Below, in pieces: positions 15,890-24,308 of a stretch of 64,000 nucleotides of DNA (position 1 is the first letter of the stretch; every line of letters begins with the position of its first letter). The stretch covers positions 1 to 64,000 of the forward strand of contig NZ_BMTQ01000020.1 of NCBI RefSeq assembly GCF_014649755.1. Direction: 5' to 3'. The stretch is from Streptomyces litmocidini. Its GTDB lineage: Bacteria; Actinomycetota; Actinomycetes; Streptomycetales; Streptomycetaceae. A model generated the notes under the pieces. That model worked only from the letters and a program-made list of their open reading frames with translations, was not told where the DNA came from and searched no databases. Position numbers and translations under genes: made by a program.

Positions 15890-18205
15890 TCACCGAGCCG
15901 GTGGCCGGCCCCGGACCCGTACGGCGACGAGGCTGGTGTCGTCGTCGGTGTCCCCGGCCGCCGTGGCGAGCAGGGCGTCGACGAGGGTGTCCGGCGCGTG
16001 GCCCGCGAGCCGCTCCGCCTCCGCGGCGAGCCGCGCCACGCCCTCGTCGAGGCCGTCGTGACGGCGCTCGATCAGCCCGTCGGTGTACAGCAGCAGGGTG
16101 TCCCCCGGGCGCAGCCCGATCCGCTGCTCGTGGTAGGCGTACGACGGCACGGCGCCGAGCAGCACGTCCCGGGGCGGTTCGAGCAGCCGCGCCCCGCCGT
16201 CCCTGAGCAGCACCATCGGCAGGTGTCCGGCGCTCGTCCAGAGCAGGCCCCGGTCCTCGGGGTCGTACAGGGCGCAGACGGCGGTCGCCGTGACGCCGCC
16301 GCCCGTGCGCAGGGTCACCTCGTTGAGCCACCCCATCAGCCGCCGGGGCGAGTGGCCGGTGAAGGCGAGCGCCCGCTGGGCGTTGCGGAGCGCCACCATG
16401 CCCGTGACGGCGTCGATGCCGTGGCCCGCGATGTCGCCGACGGCCACGAGGATCTTGCCGCCGGGCAGGGCGAGCACGTCGTACCAGTCGCCGCCGACCC
16501 GGTACTCCTCCGCCGCCGGCCGGTACCGGGTGGCCACCACCAGGTCCCCGGGCATCTCCTGGAGGCCGGGAACCTCGGGCACGATCGCCTGCTGGAGCTG
16601 GAGCGCCAGCTGGTGGCGCAGCTCCGCCTGGTCGTGCAGGGCGGTGAGGTGGTCGAAGGTCGCGGCGAGCGCGGCCTCGGTCCTGCGGCTGTCCGAGACG
16701 TCCTGGTACACCCCGGCGAGGCCGGTGACGGTGCCCCGGGCGATCAGCGGCTCGGCCGCCACCCGCACGTGGCGCACGATCCCGTCGGGGAGCACGATCC
16801 GCAGGACCGTCTGCCCGCCCGTCTGCCGCTCGGTGAGGGTCGCCACCAGGCCGGCGAGGGCCTCCCGGTCTTCCGGGCGCACCCGGTCGCGCAGCTCCGC
16901 GAGCGGCACCGGCGGCTCGTGCCGCGCCATCCCGAAGATGCCGTACGCCTCCGGTGACCACACCGTCCCGCCTCCGGTCAGGCTGTCCTGGAAGGGCGCC
17001 ACGCTCTGCAGCCGGGCGACCGCCCGGGCCGCGGCGAGCCCGGGAGCGCCCTCGGTGTGCCACATCACCACGGCACGTTCCCCACCGGCCGGCAGCACCC
17101 GCACGTCGAGGAGCGGTGGCGGGTCCCCGGGCACGCCGGTCACCGGCAGGCGGGCGGCCCGCTGGGTGCGCGCGGTGCCGGTGGCGCGCCGTGCCAGGCG
17201 TGCCAGGTCGGCGTGGACGAGGGGGAAGGCGCGGGCCAGGGAGGTGTCGCTGCCCGAGGAGGTGCCGCCGAGCGCGGCGGCACCCTCGTGGTTGAGGTGC
17301 TCCACGGTCGGCTCCCCCGAGGTGCCGGGCACGGCGAGCAGCATCGCCGGCTGGGCGAGGGAGTCGAGGACGTCGACGAGGACGGGGACGGCGGACGGCG
17401 GCGAGTCGGCGGTGTCGAGCACGGTGCCCGCCACGCCCATGAGGCCGGTGACGGCCCGGCGGGCCGTCGCGTCGAGCGTCGTCGGGCCCGGCCAGCCGAC
17501 GAGTGCGAGGCCGACGGTCCTGTCGCGCCGGCGCAGCGGGAGCAGGGCGCGGGCGGCGCGGGCGGTGGGCCCGGGCAGGGGTTCACCGGCGGGCGGGCCC
17601 TCCTCCAGCCAGACCGGGGCGTTCTCGGCGAGGACGGCGCGGAACGCCTCGGGGGCGGCGGGCGGGATCCACTGCCAGGCGGCGGCCTCGCCGGCTCCCG
17701 CGCCCGCGGAGCCGGCGAGCCGCAGACAGCCGCGGTCGACGCACCGCCACAACCAGAGGCTGTCCGCGCCGAGCGGGGCGAGGCCTTCCTCCAGGAGGGT
17801 GCGTGCCGCCTCGCCGACCGTGTCGGCGGTCTCCGCGGCGGCGGCCGCCCGGCGGGCCCGGCGCCCCTCGCCGGGGCGCTCGACGGGCTCGTCCTCGCGT
17901 GCGGGGGCGTCGCTCTCCGGGGGGACGGTGACGCCGGGCCCGGCGTCACCCGCGGCCGCGTTCACGATGTCCGCGGCGAGGTCCTCCGCGGACAGGCCGG
18001 TCGCCTGTGCGAGGGCGGAGAGGTGATCGGCCGCTTCACGGGGGGACAGCCGCAGTTGGGCGGTGAGGGCGCCGGCGGCGAGGTCGAGCAGGTGGCGTCG
18101 GGCGAGCCGGTCCCGCAGCCAGCGGTTCTCGGCGGCGAGCGCGGGGAAGGCGCGGTCCGCACGGGCGACGGGCGGGGACCCCGTGGGGTCTGCGGAACCG
18201 GTCAA
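15890..18205 (-). CDS. SpoIIE-family PP2C phosphatase with ANTAR-like, GAF and PAS regions
   Basis: A 771-residue protein. Residues about 25-85 look like an ANTAR-type helical region (LAAGALTAQLRLSPREAADH, LSALAQATG). A GAF-like domain follows at about 130-270 and PAS-like segments at about 275-380 and 395-510, the last with a PAC-type ending GLAGVYQDVSDSRRTEAAL. The PP2C phosphatase is at about 545-765: GGDWYDVLALPGG and VAVGDIAGHGIDAV supply metal-binding Asp residues, with GDTLLLYTDGLIERR and DDDTSLVAVRV near the end. SpoIIE-type enzymes dephosphorylate STAS antagonists and so release sigma factors. Two STAS genes in the window are candidate substrates. No membrane segment, so it senses an internal signal. 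Confidence 0.9.
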   Translation of the reverse strand: MTGSADPTGSPPVARADRAFPALAAENRWLRDRLARRHLLDLAAGALTAQLRLSPREAADHLSALAQATGLSAEDLAADIVNAAAGDAGPGVTVPPESDAPAREDEPVERPGEGRRARRAAAAAETADTVGEAARTLLEEGLAPLGADSLWLWRCVDRGCLRLAGSAGAGAGEAAAWQWIPPAAPEAFRAVLAENAPVWLEEGPPAGEPLPGPTARAARALLPLRRRDRTVGLALVGWPGPTTLDATARRAVTGLMGVAGTVLDTADSPPSAVPVLVDVLDSLAQPAMLLAVPGTSGEPTVEHLNHEGAAALGGTSSGSDTSLARAFPLVHADLARLARRATGTARTQRAARLPVTGVPGDPPPLLDVRVLPAGGERAVVMWHTEGAPGLAAARAVARLQSVAPFQDSLTGGGTVWSPEAYGIFGMARHEPPVPLAELRDRVRPEDREALAGLVATLTERQTGGQTVLRIVLPDGIVRHVRVAAEPLIARGTVTGLAGVYQDVSDSRRTEAALAATFDHLTALHDQAELRHQLALQLQQAIVPEVPGLQEMPGDLVVATRYRPAAEEYRVGGDWYDVLALPGGKILVAVGDIAGHGIDAVTGMVALRNAQRALAFTGHSPRRLMGWLNEVTLRTGGGVTATAVCALYDPEDRGLLWTSAGHLPMVLLRDGGARLLEPPRDVLLGAVPSYAYHEQRIGLRPGDTLLLYTDGLIERRHDGLDEGVARLAAEAERLAGHAPDTLVDALLATAAGDTDDDTSLVAVRVRGRPPAR

Positions 18206-18550
18206 GTGGACCTCCGTCCCGCCTGGGTGCGGGCGTCCGGAGCCTGCGGGTGGATCCGTTCCGGAGTCTACTCGCGCGTTCGCGTTCGCGTTCGCGTCCG
18301 TGGCCGCTCGCGGGCGGCGGGCTCGGGCGGGCTCCCGTCCCCCGCACGGTCCTCGCCCGCGCGCTCGCCCACCCGGCGGTCGCGGACGCGGCCCGGGGTG
18401 CCGCGCCGGAGCCGGTGGAAGCAGGGGGTGTGCCGGTCCGCGGCCCCATGGGGCCCGCCCCCGGCAGGTGGGGCCCGCCCCCGGCAGGCCGGCCGGCCCG
18501 TACGCCCGGTCTGCCTTTCCCGTCGGGCGCGCCCGGCCCTCCCCGTCCCG
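18206..18550. other. Intergenic region with TTCGCG microsatellite
   Basis: 345 bp upstream of the SpoIIE gene and downstream of the small acidic gene. It contains about four tandem copies of GCGTTC at 18276-18298, a direct GGGCCCGCCCCCGGCAGG repeat near 18450-18490, and no convincing coding frame. The SpoIIE promoter should be here; I see no clear consensus. Confidence 0.45.
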
Positions 18551-18793
18551 TCAGTCGGCCGGCTCGCCCGGCGCGGGGTGTTCGGGGTGGACGGTGCCGT
18601 CGTGCACCCGGCCCCGGGGGCCCGTGCCGGCCTCGTCGGTGTCCGGTGCCCCTCCCCCGTCGTCCCCCTCGGGGACGGGTACGGACAGCGGGTCGTCCGC
18701 CGTGGCCTGCTGGTCCTCGGGATCGCGGGGCAGCGGCTCGCCCGGACGTGGCTCCTGTTCCTCGCCCGTCCTTGTCTCCTCGTCTTCCGGCAT
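18551..18793 (-). CDS. Small acidic, disordered hypothetical protein
   Basis: An 80-residue protein rich in Glu, Asp, Pro and Gly (starts MPEDEETRTGEEQEPRPGE), with no hydrophobic core, so probably intrinsically disordered. An AGCGAGGAGAGCAGG leader precedes the ATG. It sits downstream of the 18986-19255 gene and its long repeat array on the same strand. Acidic short proteins of this sort are common in Streptomyces stress clusters and have no assigned function. Confidence 0.5.
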   Translation of the reverse strand: MPEDEETRTGEEQEPRPGEPLPRDPEDQQATADDPLSVPVPEGDDGGGAPDTDEAGTGPRGRVHDGTVHPEHPAPGEPAD

Positions 18794-18818
18794 CCTGCTC
18801 TCCTCGCTTGCGGCCCCC

Positions 18819-18994
18819 GGTTCACGGGGGCGTTCCTCCGACCTCGCGGTTCACGGGGGCGGCCCTCCGGTCTCCCGGTTCACAGGGGGGTCCAGGTCGC
18901 CTCGGTTCACAGGGGGCCAGGTTCCCCCAGTTCACAGGGGCGGCCAGATCCCCCCGGTTCACGGGGGTCGCCCGGTCCCCCCGGTTCACAAAGG
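18819..18994 (-). repeat. Seven-copy GGTTCAC(A/G)GGGG repeat array
   Basis: Copies begin at 18819, 18848, 18877, 18904, 18929, 18956 and 18983, spaced 29, 29, 27, 25, 27 and 27 bp. On the minus strand the core is CCCC(T/C)GTGAACC. The last plus-strand copy contains the TGA stop of the 18986-19255 gene; the other six lie directly downstream of it. The changing spacing breaks frame, so the array does not code for a repeat protein. It may be a terminator-like array, a protein-binding array or slippage growth. Confidence 0.65.
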
Positions 18995-19255
18995 CGGTGG
19001 AACGCCTCCGTCCCTCCCGGCCTCTCCCTCCTCGCTGAGCGGCATGAGCGCGATGCACTCGGCGTCGATCCTGTCGGCGACCTCCGTCAGCGCGCCGACC
19101 AGCGCCTCCACCGTCTCCGGTTCGAGGCCCGAGTCGTCGGCGTCGGCGGAGTCCAGCCAGTGGGACGCGAGGTGTCGCAGCAGGAGGGTCACTTCTTCGG
19201 CGGGGAGCAGGAGAGGGCCGCCGGGGACGTGGACGAGGGACATCGACGCGTTCAT
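18986..19255 (-). CDS. Small hypothetical protein
   Basis: An 89-residue protein beginning MNASMSLVHVPGGPLLLPAE, followed by a helical segment EVTLLLRHLASHWLDSADAD and a second helix ETVEALVGALTEVADRIDAE. It looks like a compact all-helical protein with no known domain. The start is supported by a sigma-B-like motif (19369-19393) about 115 bp upstream and a G-rich leader. Its stop codon lies within the first unit of the downstream repeat array, so the repeat seems to have grown from its 3' end. Function unknown. Confidence 0.6.
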   Translation of the reverse strand: MNASMSLVHVPGGPLLLPAEEVTLLLRHLASHWLDSADADDSGLEPETVEALVGALTEVADRIDAECIALMPLSEEGEAGRDGGVPPPL

Positions 19256-19368
19256 GGGGAACCGACCTCCGCGGTACGGGACGAGCAGTCAGGGCGCCGG
19301 GTCCGCCTTCTCCCGAGGGGCCCGAGGAGCGGGCGGGCTTCCGGTCCCGTCGCTTCCCTCCCGACCGA

Positions 19369-19393
19369 CTACCCGGTGCCCGGTCCCGTACGC
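19369..19393 (-). promoter_or_regulatory. Putative sigma-B-like promoter
   Basis: Minus strand GCGT, 15 nt, GGGTAG, upstream of the gene starting at 19255. It is arranged back to back with a similar motif on the plus strand at 19437-19462. Pattern match only. Confidence 0.42.
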
Positions 19394-19436
19394 GCGGGTG
19401 CCGTGCGCGCGGGTGCCGTGCGCCCGTGCCCCCCAC

Positions 19437-19462
19437 GCGTGAGCGCCGGACCGTCCGGGTAG
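19437..19462 (+). promoter_or_regulatory. Putative sigma-B-like promoter
   Basis: Plus strand GCGT, 16 nt, GGGTAG, about 75 bp before the membrane-protein gene at 19538. It shares the GGGTAG box with the oppositely oriented motif 45 bp away, so a divergent pair could be co-regulated. Confidence 0.42.
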
Positions 19463-19537
19463 ACGCGGGGCCGAAGGAGGGTGGGGCGGCGGAGGAACGC
19501 GCCGGACACGGGGAGGTCAGCGGAAGGACGTACGACC

Positions 19538-19927
19538 ATGCTGTTCCTGCTGGGTCTGCTGCTTCTCGGGGCGACCGGCGCCTTCATCGGGCTGGCCGTC
19601 TCGGAGAACACCGGAGGCCCCGACCAGACCGTCATGATGCTGGACCACCGGATCGCCACGATGAACGGCCTCGCGATCTTCCTCGCCGGCGTGACGCTGA
19701 CCGTGATCGTCGGCCTCGCCTGCGCGATGATGGCGGCGGGCGCCGCACGGGCCCGGCGCCGCCGGGCCCTCGGACGTCGCGCCCAGGAGCCGGCGGAGTC
19801 GCGGTCCCACCCGCGGGAGCGCGATCCCCACGAGGAGCGGGACGCGGCGCCGCCCCGCACGGAGGACGACACCACGGCCGCCGGGGGGCAGCGCCCCCGC
19901 CGCCACCATTTCCGCTTCGGGCACTGA
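19538..19927 (+). CDS. Small two-helix membrane protein
   Basis: A 129-residue protein with two transmembrane helices: MLFLLGLLLLGATGAFIGLA at the N terminus and GLAIFLAGVTLTVIVGLACA at about residues 45-65. Between them is a short loop with DQTVMMLDHRI. The C-terminal half is highly charged (Arg, Glu, Asp, Pro), ending RHHFRFGH, and should be a disordered cytosolic tail. GGAAGGA nine bases before the ATG at 19538 fixes the start. Preceded by a sigma-B-like motif. It resembles small stress-induced Streptomyces membrane proteins with no known function. Confidence 0.65.
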   Translation: MLFLLGLLLLGATGAFIGLAVSENTGGPDQTVMMLDHRIATMNGLAIFLAGVTLTVIVGLACAMMAAGAARARRRRALGRRAQEPAESRSHPRERDPHEERDAAPPRTEDDTTAAGGQRPRRHHFRFGH

Positions 19928-20006
19928 CGGCGCCCCCCTGCGCGCCGGCCCGCCCCGGGGGGGCGGAGGCGGCGTGGGACCCCGCACGGTCGGAAAGGAC
20001 CCGGTC

Positions 20007-21893
20007 ATGACCGCACCACCCACCACCCCCACCACGCTCGGCCCCGACAGCGACCTCTCCCAGGTCTTCGAACTCGCCCAGCAGCTACGGGTGGACTCGG
20101 TGCGCGCCAGCACGGCCGCGGGCTCCGGCCACCCCACCTCCAGCCTGTCGGCGGCCGATCTGATGGCGGTCCTCATGGCCCGCCACCTCCGCTACGACTG
20201 GGCGGCGCCCGACAACCCGGACGGCGACCACCTGGTCTTCTCCAAGGGTCACGCCTCGCCCCTGCTGTACGCGATGTTCAAGGCGGCCGGGGCGATCGGC
20301 GACGACGAGCTGATGACGACGTACCGGCGCTTCGGCCACCGCCTCCAGGGCCATCCCACGCCCGAGCTGCCCTGGGTCGACGTGGCCACCGGCTCCCTCG
20401 GCCAGGGCATCGGCTACGCGGTGGGGATCGCGCTCGCGATCCGGGACCTGGAGCGGCGGTCCTCCCGGGTGTGGGTGCTGTGCGGTGACAGCGAGACCGC
20501 CGAGGGCTCCGTGTGGGAGGCCCTCGACAAGGCCGGGCACCACCGGCTGGCCAACCTCACCGTCCTGCTCGACGTGAACCGCCTCGGCCAGAGCGGACCC
20601 ACCGAACTGGAGTGGGACACCGCCACGTACGCCCGCCGCGTCGAGGCCTTCGGCTGCCGGGCGATCGAGGTCGACGGCCACGACCTGGAAGCGATCGACC
20701 TGGCCCTGGCCGAGGCCGCCGACGGGCAGGCGCCCACCGTCGTCGTCGCCAGGACCGTCAAGGGCCGTGGCGTGGCGGAGGTGGCCGACAAGGCGGGCTG
20801 GCACGGCAAGGCGCTGCCCGAGGACCTGGCGGCGCGCGCCGTCGCCGGACTCGGCGGCGTCCGCGACCTGCGGGTGCGCGGCCCCCGTCCGCCCGCGCAC
20901 CCCGGTTCCGCCCGTCCCGACGGCCGACGGGCCGGCCCGGTGCGGCCGCCCCGCTACGAGGTCGGCGACGAGGTCGCCACCCGGGTCGCCTTCGGCGCCG
21001 CCCTGACCGCCCTCGGCGCCCGCCCCGAGGTCGTCGCCCTGGACGCCGAGGTCGGCAACTCGACCCACGCCGAGGAGTTCGGGAAGGCCCACCCGGACCG
21101 GTACTTCCAGACGTACATCGCCGAGCAGCAGATGATCGCGGACGCCGTCGGCATGGCCGTGCGCGGCTTCCGCCCGTACGCCACGACCTTCGCCGCCTTC
21201 CTCACCCGCGCGCACGACTTCGTCCGGATGGCCGCCGTCTCGCGGATCACGATGGCCCTGTGCGGGACGCACTGCGGGGTCGAGATCGGCGCGGACGGCC
21301 CTTCGCAGATGGGGCTGGAGGACCTCGCCATGATGCGCGCCGTCCTCGGCTCCACCGTGCTGTACCCCTCGGACGCCACCTCCGCGGCGGCCCTGACCAC
21401 GGCCATGGCGGACCTGGACGGGATCTCCTACCTGCGCACCACCCGCGGGGCGTACCCCGTCCTCTACGACGGTGACGAGACGTTCCCGGTGGGAGGGTCG
21501 AAGACCCTGCGCGAGAGCGCGGACGACCGGGTCACGCTGGTGGGCGGCGGTGTCACCCTCCACGAGTGCCTGGCGGCCGCCGAGGAGCTCGCCGCCGACG
21601 GGGTACGGGCCCGGGTCGTCGACCTGTACTCGGTCAAGCCCGTCGACGTGGGCACCCTCGCCCGCGCGGCCCGGGAGACCGGCGCGCTCGTCGTCGTCGA
21701 GGACCACCATCCCGAGGGCGGGCTCGGCGAGGCCGTCCTGTCGGCCCTCGCCGTGGCCGACGCGCATCCGGCCTTCGCCCACCTCGCCGTCACGGAGCTG
21801 CCCGGCTCGGGCACCACCGGGGAACTCCTCGACGCGTGCGGCATCTCCCGTGCCCAGGTCGCCGGGGCCGCCCGGGCACTGGTCGCGCGGTAG
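20007..21893 (+). CDS. Transketolase
   Basis: A 628-residue thiamine-diphosphate enzyme that moves two-carbon ketol units between sugar phosphates in the pentose phosphate pathway. The ThDP motif is at about residues 155-185 (LCGDSETAEGSVWEALDKAG, then a LDVNRLGQSG segment), preceded by FSKGHASPLLYAM and GSLGQGIGYAVG. The Pyr domain starts near 310 with TRVAFGAALTALG and contains YIAEQQMIADAVGMA with the catalytic Glu and AFLTRAHDFVRM. The C-terminal domain includes VVDLYSVKPVD. The ATG at 20007 lies 7 bp after GGAAAGGA. It is likely a second, stress-associated copy given its katG neighbour, because a housekeeping copy normally lies with tal/zwf. Confidence 0.92.
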   Translation: MTAPPTTPTTLGPDSDLSQVFELAQQLRVDSVRASTAAGSGHPTSSLSAADLMAVLMARHLRYDWAAPDNPDGDHLVFSKGHASPLLYAMFKAAGAIGDDELMTTYRRFGHRLQGHPTPELPWVDVATGSLGQGIGYAVGIALAIRDLERRSSRVWVLCGDSETAEGSVWEALDKAGHHRLANLTVLLDVNRLGQSGPTELEWDTATYARRVEAFGCRAIEVDGHDLEAIDLALAEAADGQAPTVVVARTVKGRGVAEVADKAGWHGKALPEDLAARAVAGLGGVRDLRVRGPRPPAHPGSARPDGRRAGPVRPPRYEVGDEVATRVAFGAALTALGARPEVVALDAEVGNSTHAEEFGKAHPDRYFQTYIAEQQMIADAVGMAVRGFRPYATTFAAFLTRAHDFVRMAAVSRITMALCGTHCGVEIGADGPSQMGLEDLAMMRAVLGSTVLYPSDATSAAALTTAMADLDGISYLRTTRGAYPVLYDGDETFPVGGSKTLRESADDRVTLVGGGVTLHECLAAAEELAADGVRARVVDLYSVKPVDVGTLARAARETGALVVVEDHHPEGGLGEAVLSALAVADAHPAFAHLAVTELPGSGTTGELLDACGISRAQVAGAARALVAR

Positions 21894-22067
21894 GCGCCCG
21901 CCGACCCCGGCCCTCGGCGCCCGGCCCCGGCGCCCGGTCGTGAATTCCTTCTTTCCGATGATTTCTCCCTGTTGGGCGGGCCCTGCGTGTTATCACCCCT
22001 GCGCGGTCCGCCGTACGCGACCATGACGGACGCCGAAACCGTCACGATGAGCGGAAGAAGGACCCAC
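21894..22067. promoter_or_regulatory. katG upstream region
   Basis: 174 bp between transketolase and katG. An A/T-richer patch (GAATTCCTTCTTTCCGATGA at about 21941-21960) stands out and may hold the promoter. No furA gene, which usually precedes katG in streptomycetes, is present, and I cannot find a clear Fur-type operator. Confidence 0.4.
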
Positions 22068-24251
22068 GTGCCCGGCAGCGAGAGCGAGAACCCGGCGATC
22101 CCCTCGCCCACCCCCACCGAGACCCGGCCCAAGACCAACAGGGACTGGTGGCCGAACCAACTGGACCTGCAGGTACTCCACCAGCATTCGCCCCTCTCCG
22201 ATCCGATGGACGCGGACTTCGACTACGCGAAGGAGTTCGCGGACCTCGACGTCGACGCGCTGAAGCGGGACGTCATCGCGCTGATGACGGACTCCCAGGA
22301 CTGGTGGCCCGCCGACTACGGCCACTACGGGCCGCTCTTCATCCGGATGAGCTGGCACGCCGCGGGGACGTACCGCATCGCGGACGGCCGGGGCGGCGGC
22401 GGCCAGGGCGCCCAGCGTTTCGCCCCGCTCAACAGCTGGCCGGACAACGCGAGCCTCGACAAGGCGCGCCGGCTCCTCTGGCCGGTCAAGCAGAAGTACG
22501 GGCGGAAGATCTCCTGGGCCGACCTGCTGGTCTTCGCCGGCAACTGCGCCATGGAGTCCATGGGGTTCAGAACCTTCGGGTTCGGCTTCGGACGCCCGGA
22601 CGTCTGGGAGCCCGAGGAGATCTTCTGGGGCCCCGAGGACACCTGGCTCGGGGACGAGCGCTACAGCGGCGACAGGGAGCTCACCGGCCCCTTCGGCGCC
22701 GTGCAGATGGGCCTGATCTACGTCAACCCGGAGGGCCCCAACGGCACCCCGGACCCGATCGCCGCCGCCAGGGACATCCGGGAGACGTTCGCGCGCATGG
22801 CGATGAACGACGAGGAGACCGCCGCGCTCATCATCGGCGGCCACACCTTCGGCAAGTGCCACGGCGCGGTCGACCCCCAGTACATCGGCCCGGAGCCCGA
22901 GGCCGCCCCCGTCGAGCAGCAGGCCCTCGGCTGGCGGAACTCGTACGGCACCGGCAAGGGTGCCGACGCGCTCACCAGCGGGCTCGAGGGCGCGTGGACG
23001 AACGAGCCGACGAAGTGGGACAACGGCTACCTGGAGAACCTGTTCCGGTACGAGTGGGAGCTGACCACGAGCCCCGCCGGCGCGCAGCAGTGGACTCCCA
23101 AGGACGCGTCGGCGAAGGACACCGTGCCCGACGCGCACGACCCGTCGAAGCGGCACGCCCCGATGATGCTCACGACGGACCTCGCGCTGCGGATGGACCC
23201 CGTCTACGCGCCGATCGCGAAGCGCTTCCACGAGAACCCCGACGAGCTCGCCGACGCGTTCGCCAAGGCCTGGTACAAGCTGCTGCACCGTGACATGGGG
23301 CCGCTCTCGCGCTACCTCGGCCCGTGGGTCCCCGAGCCGCAGCTCTGGCAGGACCCGGTCCCCGCGGTCGACCACCCGCTGGTCGGGGAGGCGGACGTCG
23401 CCGCCCTCAAGTCCAGGATCCTCGACTCCGGGCTCTCCGTCTCCCAGCTGGTGACCACCGCCTGGGCGTCGGCGGCGACCTTCCGCGGCACCGACAAGCG
23501 CGGCGGCGCCAACGGGGCGCGGATCCGGCTCGCGCCGCAGAAGGACTGGGAGGTCAACTCCGCGCCCGAGGTGGTCCGGACGATCGATGCGCTCGACGGG
23601 ATCCGCCGGGACTTCGAGGGCGCGGGCGGGGCGAGGATCTCGCTCGCGGACCTCATCGTGCTCGGCGGCTGCGCGGCCGTGGAGCGGGCCGCGAAGGACG
23701 CCGGGTACGACCTCACCGTGCCGTTCGCGCCGGGCCGCACGGACGCCTCGCAGGAGCAGACCGACGTGGAGACGTTCGCGGTCCTCGAACCCCGGGCGGA
23801 CGGCTTCCGCAACTACCTCCGGGCGGGAGAGAAGCTGTCGCCGGAGACCCTTCTGCTCGACCGCGCCAACCTGCTGACGCTGACCGCCCCCGAGATGACG
23901 GTGCTGGTCGGCGGCATGCGGGTGCTGGGCACCGGCTTCGGCCAGTCGCGGCACGGGGTCTTCACCGACCGGCCGGAGACGCTGACCAACGACTTCTTCG
24001 TCGGGCTCCTGGACATGGGCACGGAGTGGAAGGCCTCGACGACCGAGGAGAACGTCTTCGAGGGCCGCGACCGCGCCACGGGCGAGGTGCGGTGGACCGC
24101 CACCCCCGTCGACCTCGTCTTCGGTTCGCACTCCCAGCTGCGGGCCCTCTCCGAGGTGTACGCGTCGGCGGACGGGGGCGAGAAGTTCGCGCGCGACTTC
24201 GTGGCCGCGTGGGACAAGGTGATGAACCTGGACCGGTTCGACCTGCGCTGA
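22068..24251 (+). CDS. katG: Catalase-peroxidase
   Basis: A 727-residue bifunctional haem enzyme that destroys hydrogen peroxide and peroxidises small molecules. The distal site is FIRMSWHAAGTYR (Arg, Trp and His at about residues 91-97). The Met-Tyr-Trp cross-link partners are present: Tyr in GLIYVNPEG (about 219) and Met in FARMAMND (about 245). The proximal haem ligand is His in IIGGHTFGKCHG (about 258). The C-terminal half is the usual inactive duplicate domain. GGAAGAAGGA six bases before the GTG at 22068 supports this start; in-frame ATGs at 22023 and 22050 are possible. No furA gene is adjacent, so control differs from the textbook furA-katG operon. A strong hairpin follows. Confidence 0.97.
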   Translation: MPGSESENPAIPSPTPTETRPKTNRDWWPNQLDLQVLHQHSPLSDPMDADFDYAKEFADLDVDALKRDVIALMTDSQDWWPADYGHYGPLFIRMSWHAAGTYRIADGRGGGGQGAQRFAPLNSWPDNASLDKARRLLWPVKQKYGRKISWADLLVFAGNCAMESMGFRTFGFGFGRPDVWEPEEIFWGPEDTWLGDERYSGDRELTGPFGAVQMGLIYVNPEGPNGTPDPIAAARDIRETFARMAMNDEETAALIIGGHTFGKCHGAVDPQYIGPEPEAAPVEQQALGWRNSYGTGKGADALTSGLEGAWTNEPTKWDNGYLENLFRYEWELTTSPAGAQQWTPKDASAKDTVPDAHDPSKRHAPMMLTTDLALRMDPVYAPIAKRFHENPDELADAFAKAWYKLLHRDMGPLSRYLGPWVPEPQLWQDPVPAVDHPLVGEADVAALKSRILDSGLSVSQLVTTAWASAATFRGTDKRGGANGARIRLAPQKDWEVNSAPEVVRTIDALDGIRRDFEGAGGARISLADLIVLGGCAAVERAAKDAGYDLTVPFAPGRTDASQEQTDVETFAVLEPRADGFRNYLRAGEKLSPETLLLDRANLLTLTAPEMTVLVGGMRVLGTGFGQSRHGVFTDRPETLTNDFFVGLLDMGTEWKASTTEENVFEGRDRATGEVRWTATPVDLVFGSHSQLRALSEVYASADGGEKFARDFVAAWDKVMNLDRFDLR

Positions 24252-24261
24252 GCGCGGCGCG

Positions 24262-24289
24262 CCCGGCCGGCCCACGGGCCGGCCGGGCC
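24262..24289. terminator. Strong hairpin between convergent genes
   Basis: A perfect 13-bp inverted repeat, GCCCGGCCGGCCC and GGGCCGGCCGGGC with a 2-nt loop, 10 bp after the katG stop. No T run, as usual in high-GC actinomycetes. It probably ends katG and also the oppositely oriented 24309-25106 gene. Confidence 0.7.
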
Positions 24290-24308
24290 CTCCGGCCCTC
24301 GGTCCGCG

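Noticed and set aside
12775..16206. A 1,143-residue plus-strand open frame overlapping the hybrid kinase
   Set aside because: It is an Arg/Pro/Gly-rich out-of-frame shadow; the overlapping frame at 12839-15793 has complete kinase and receiver motifs.
18822..19436. Minus-strand frame translating the GGTTCAC repeats as VNRGD units
   Set aside because: Repeat spacing is not constantly a multiple of three, so the apparent repeat peptide breaks frame; the authentic small gene ends inside the array.
21993..24275. A 760-residue minus-strand open frame
   Set aside because: Antisense shadow of katG, which has all haem-site motifs.
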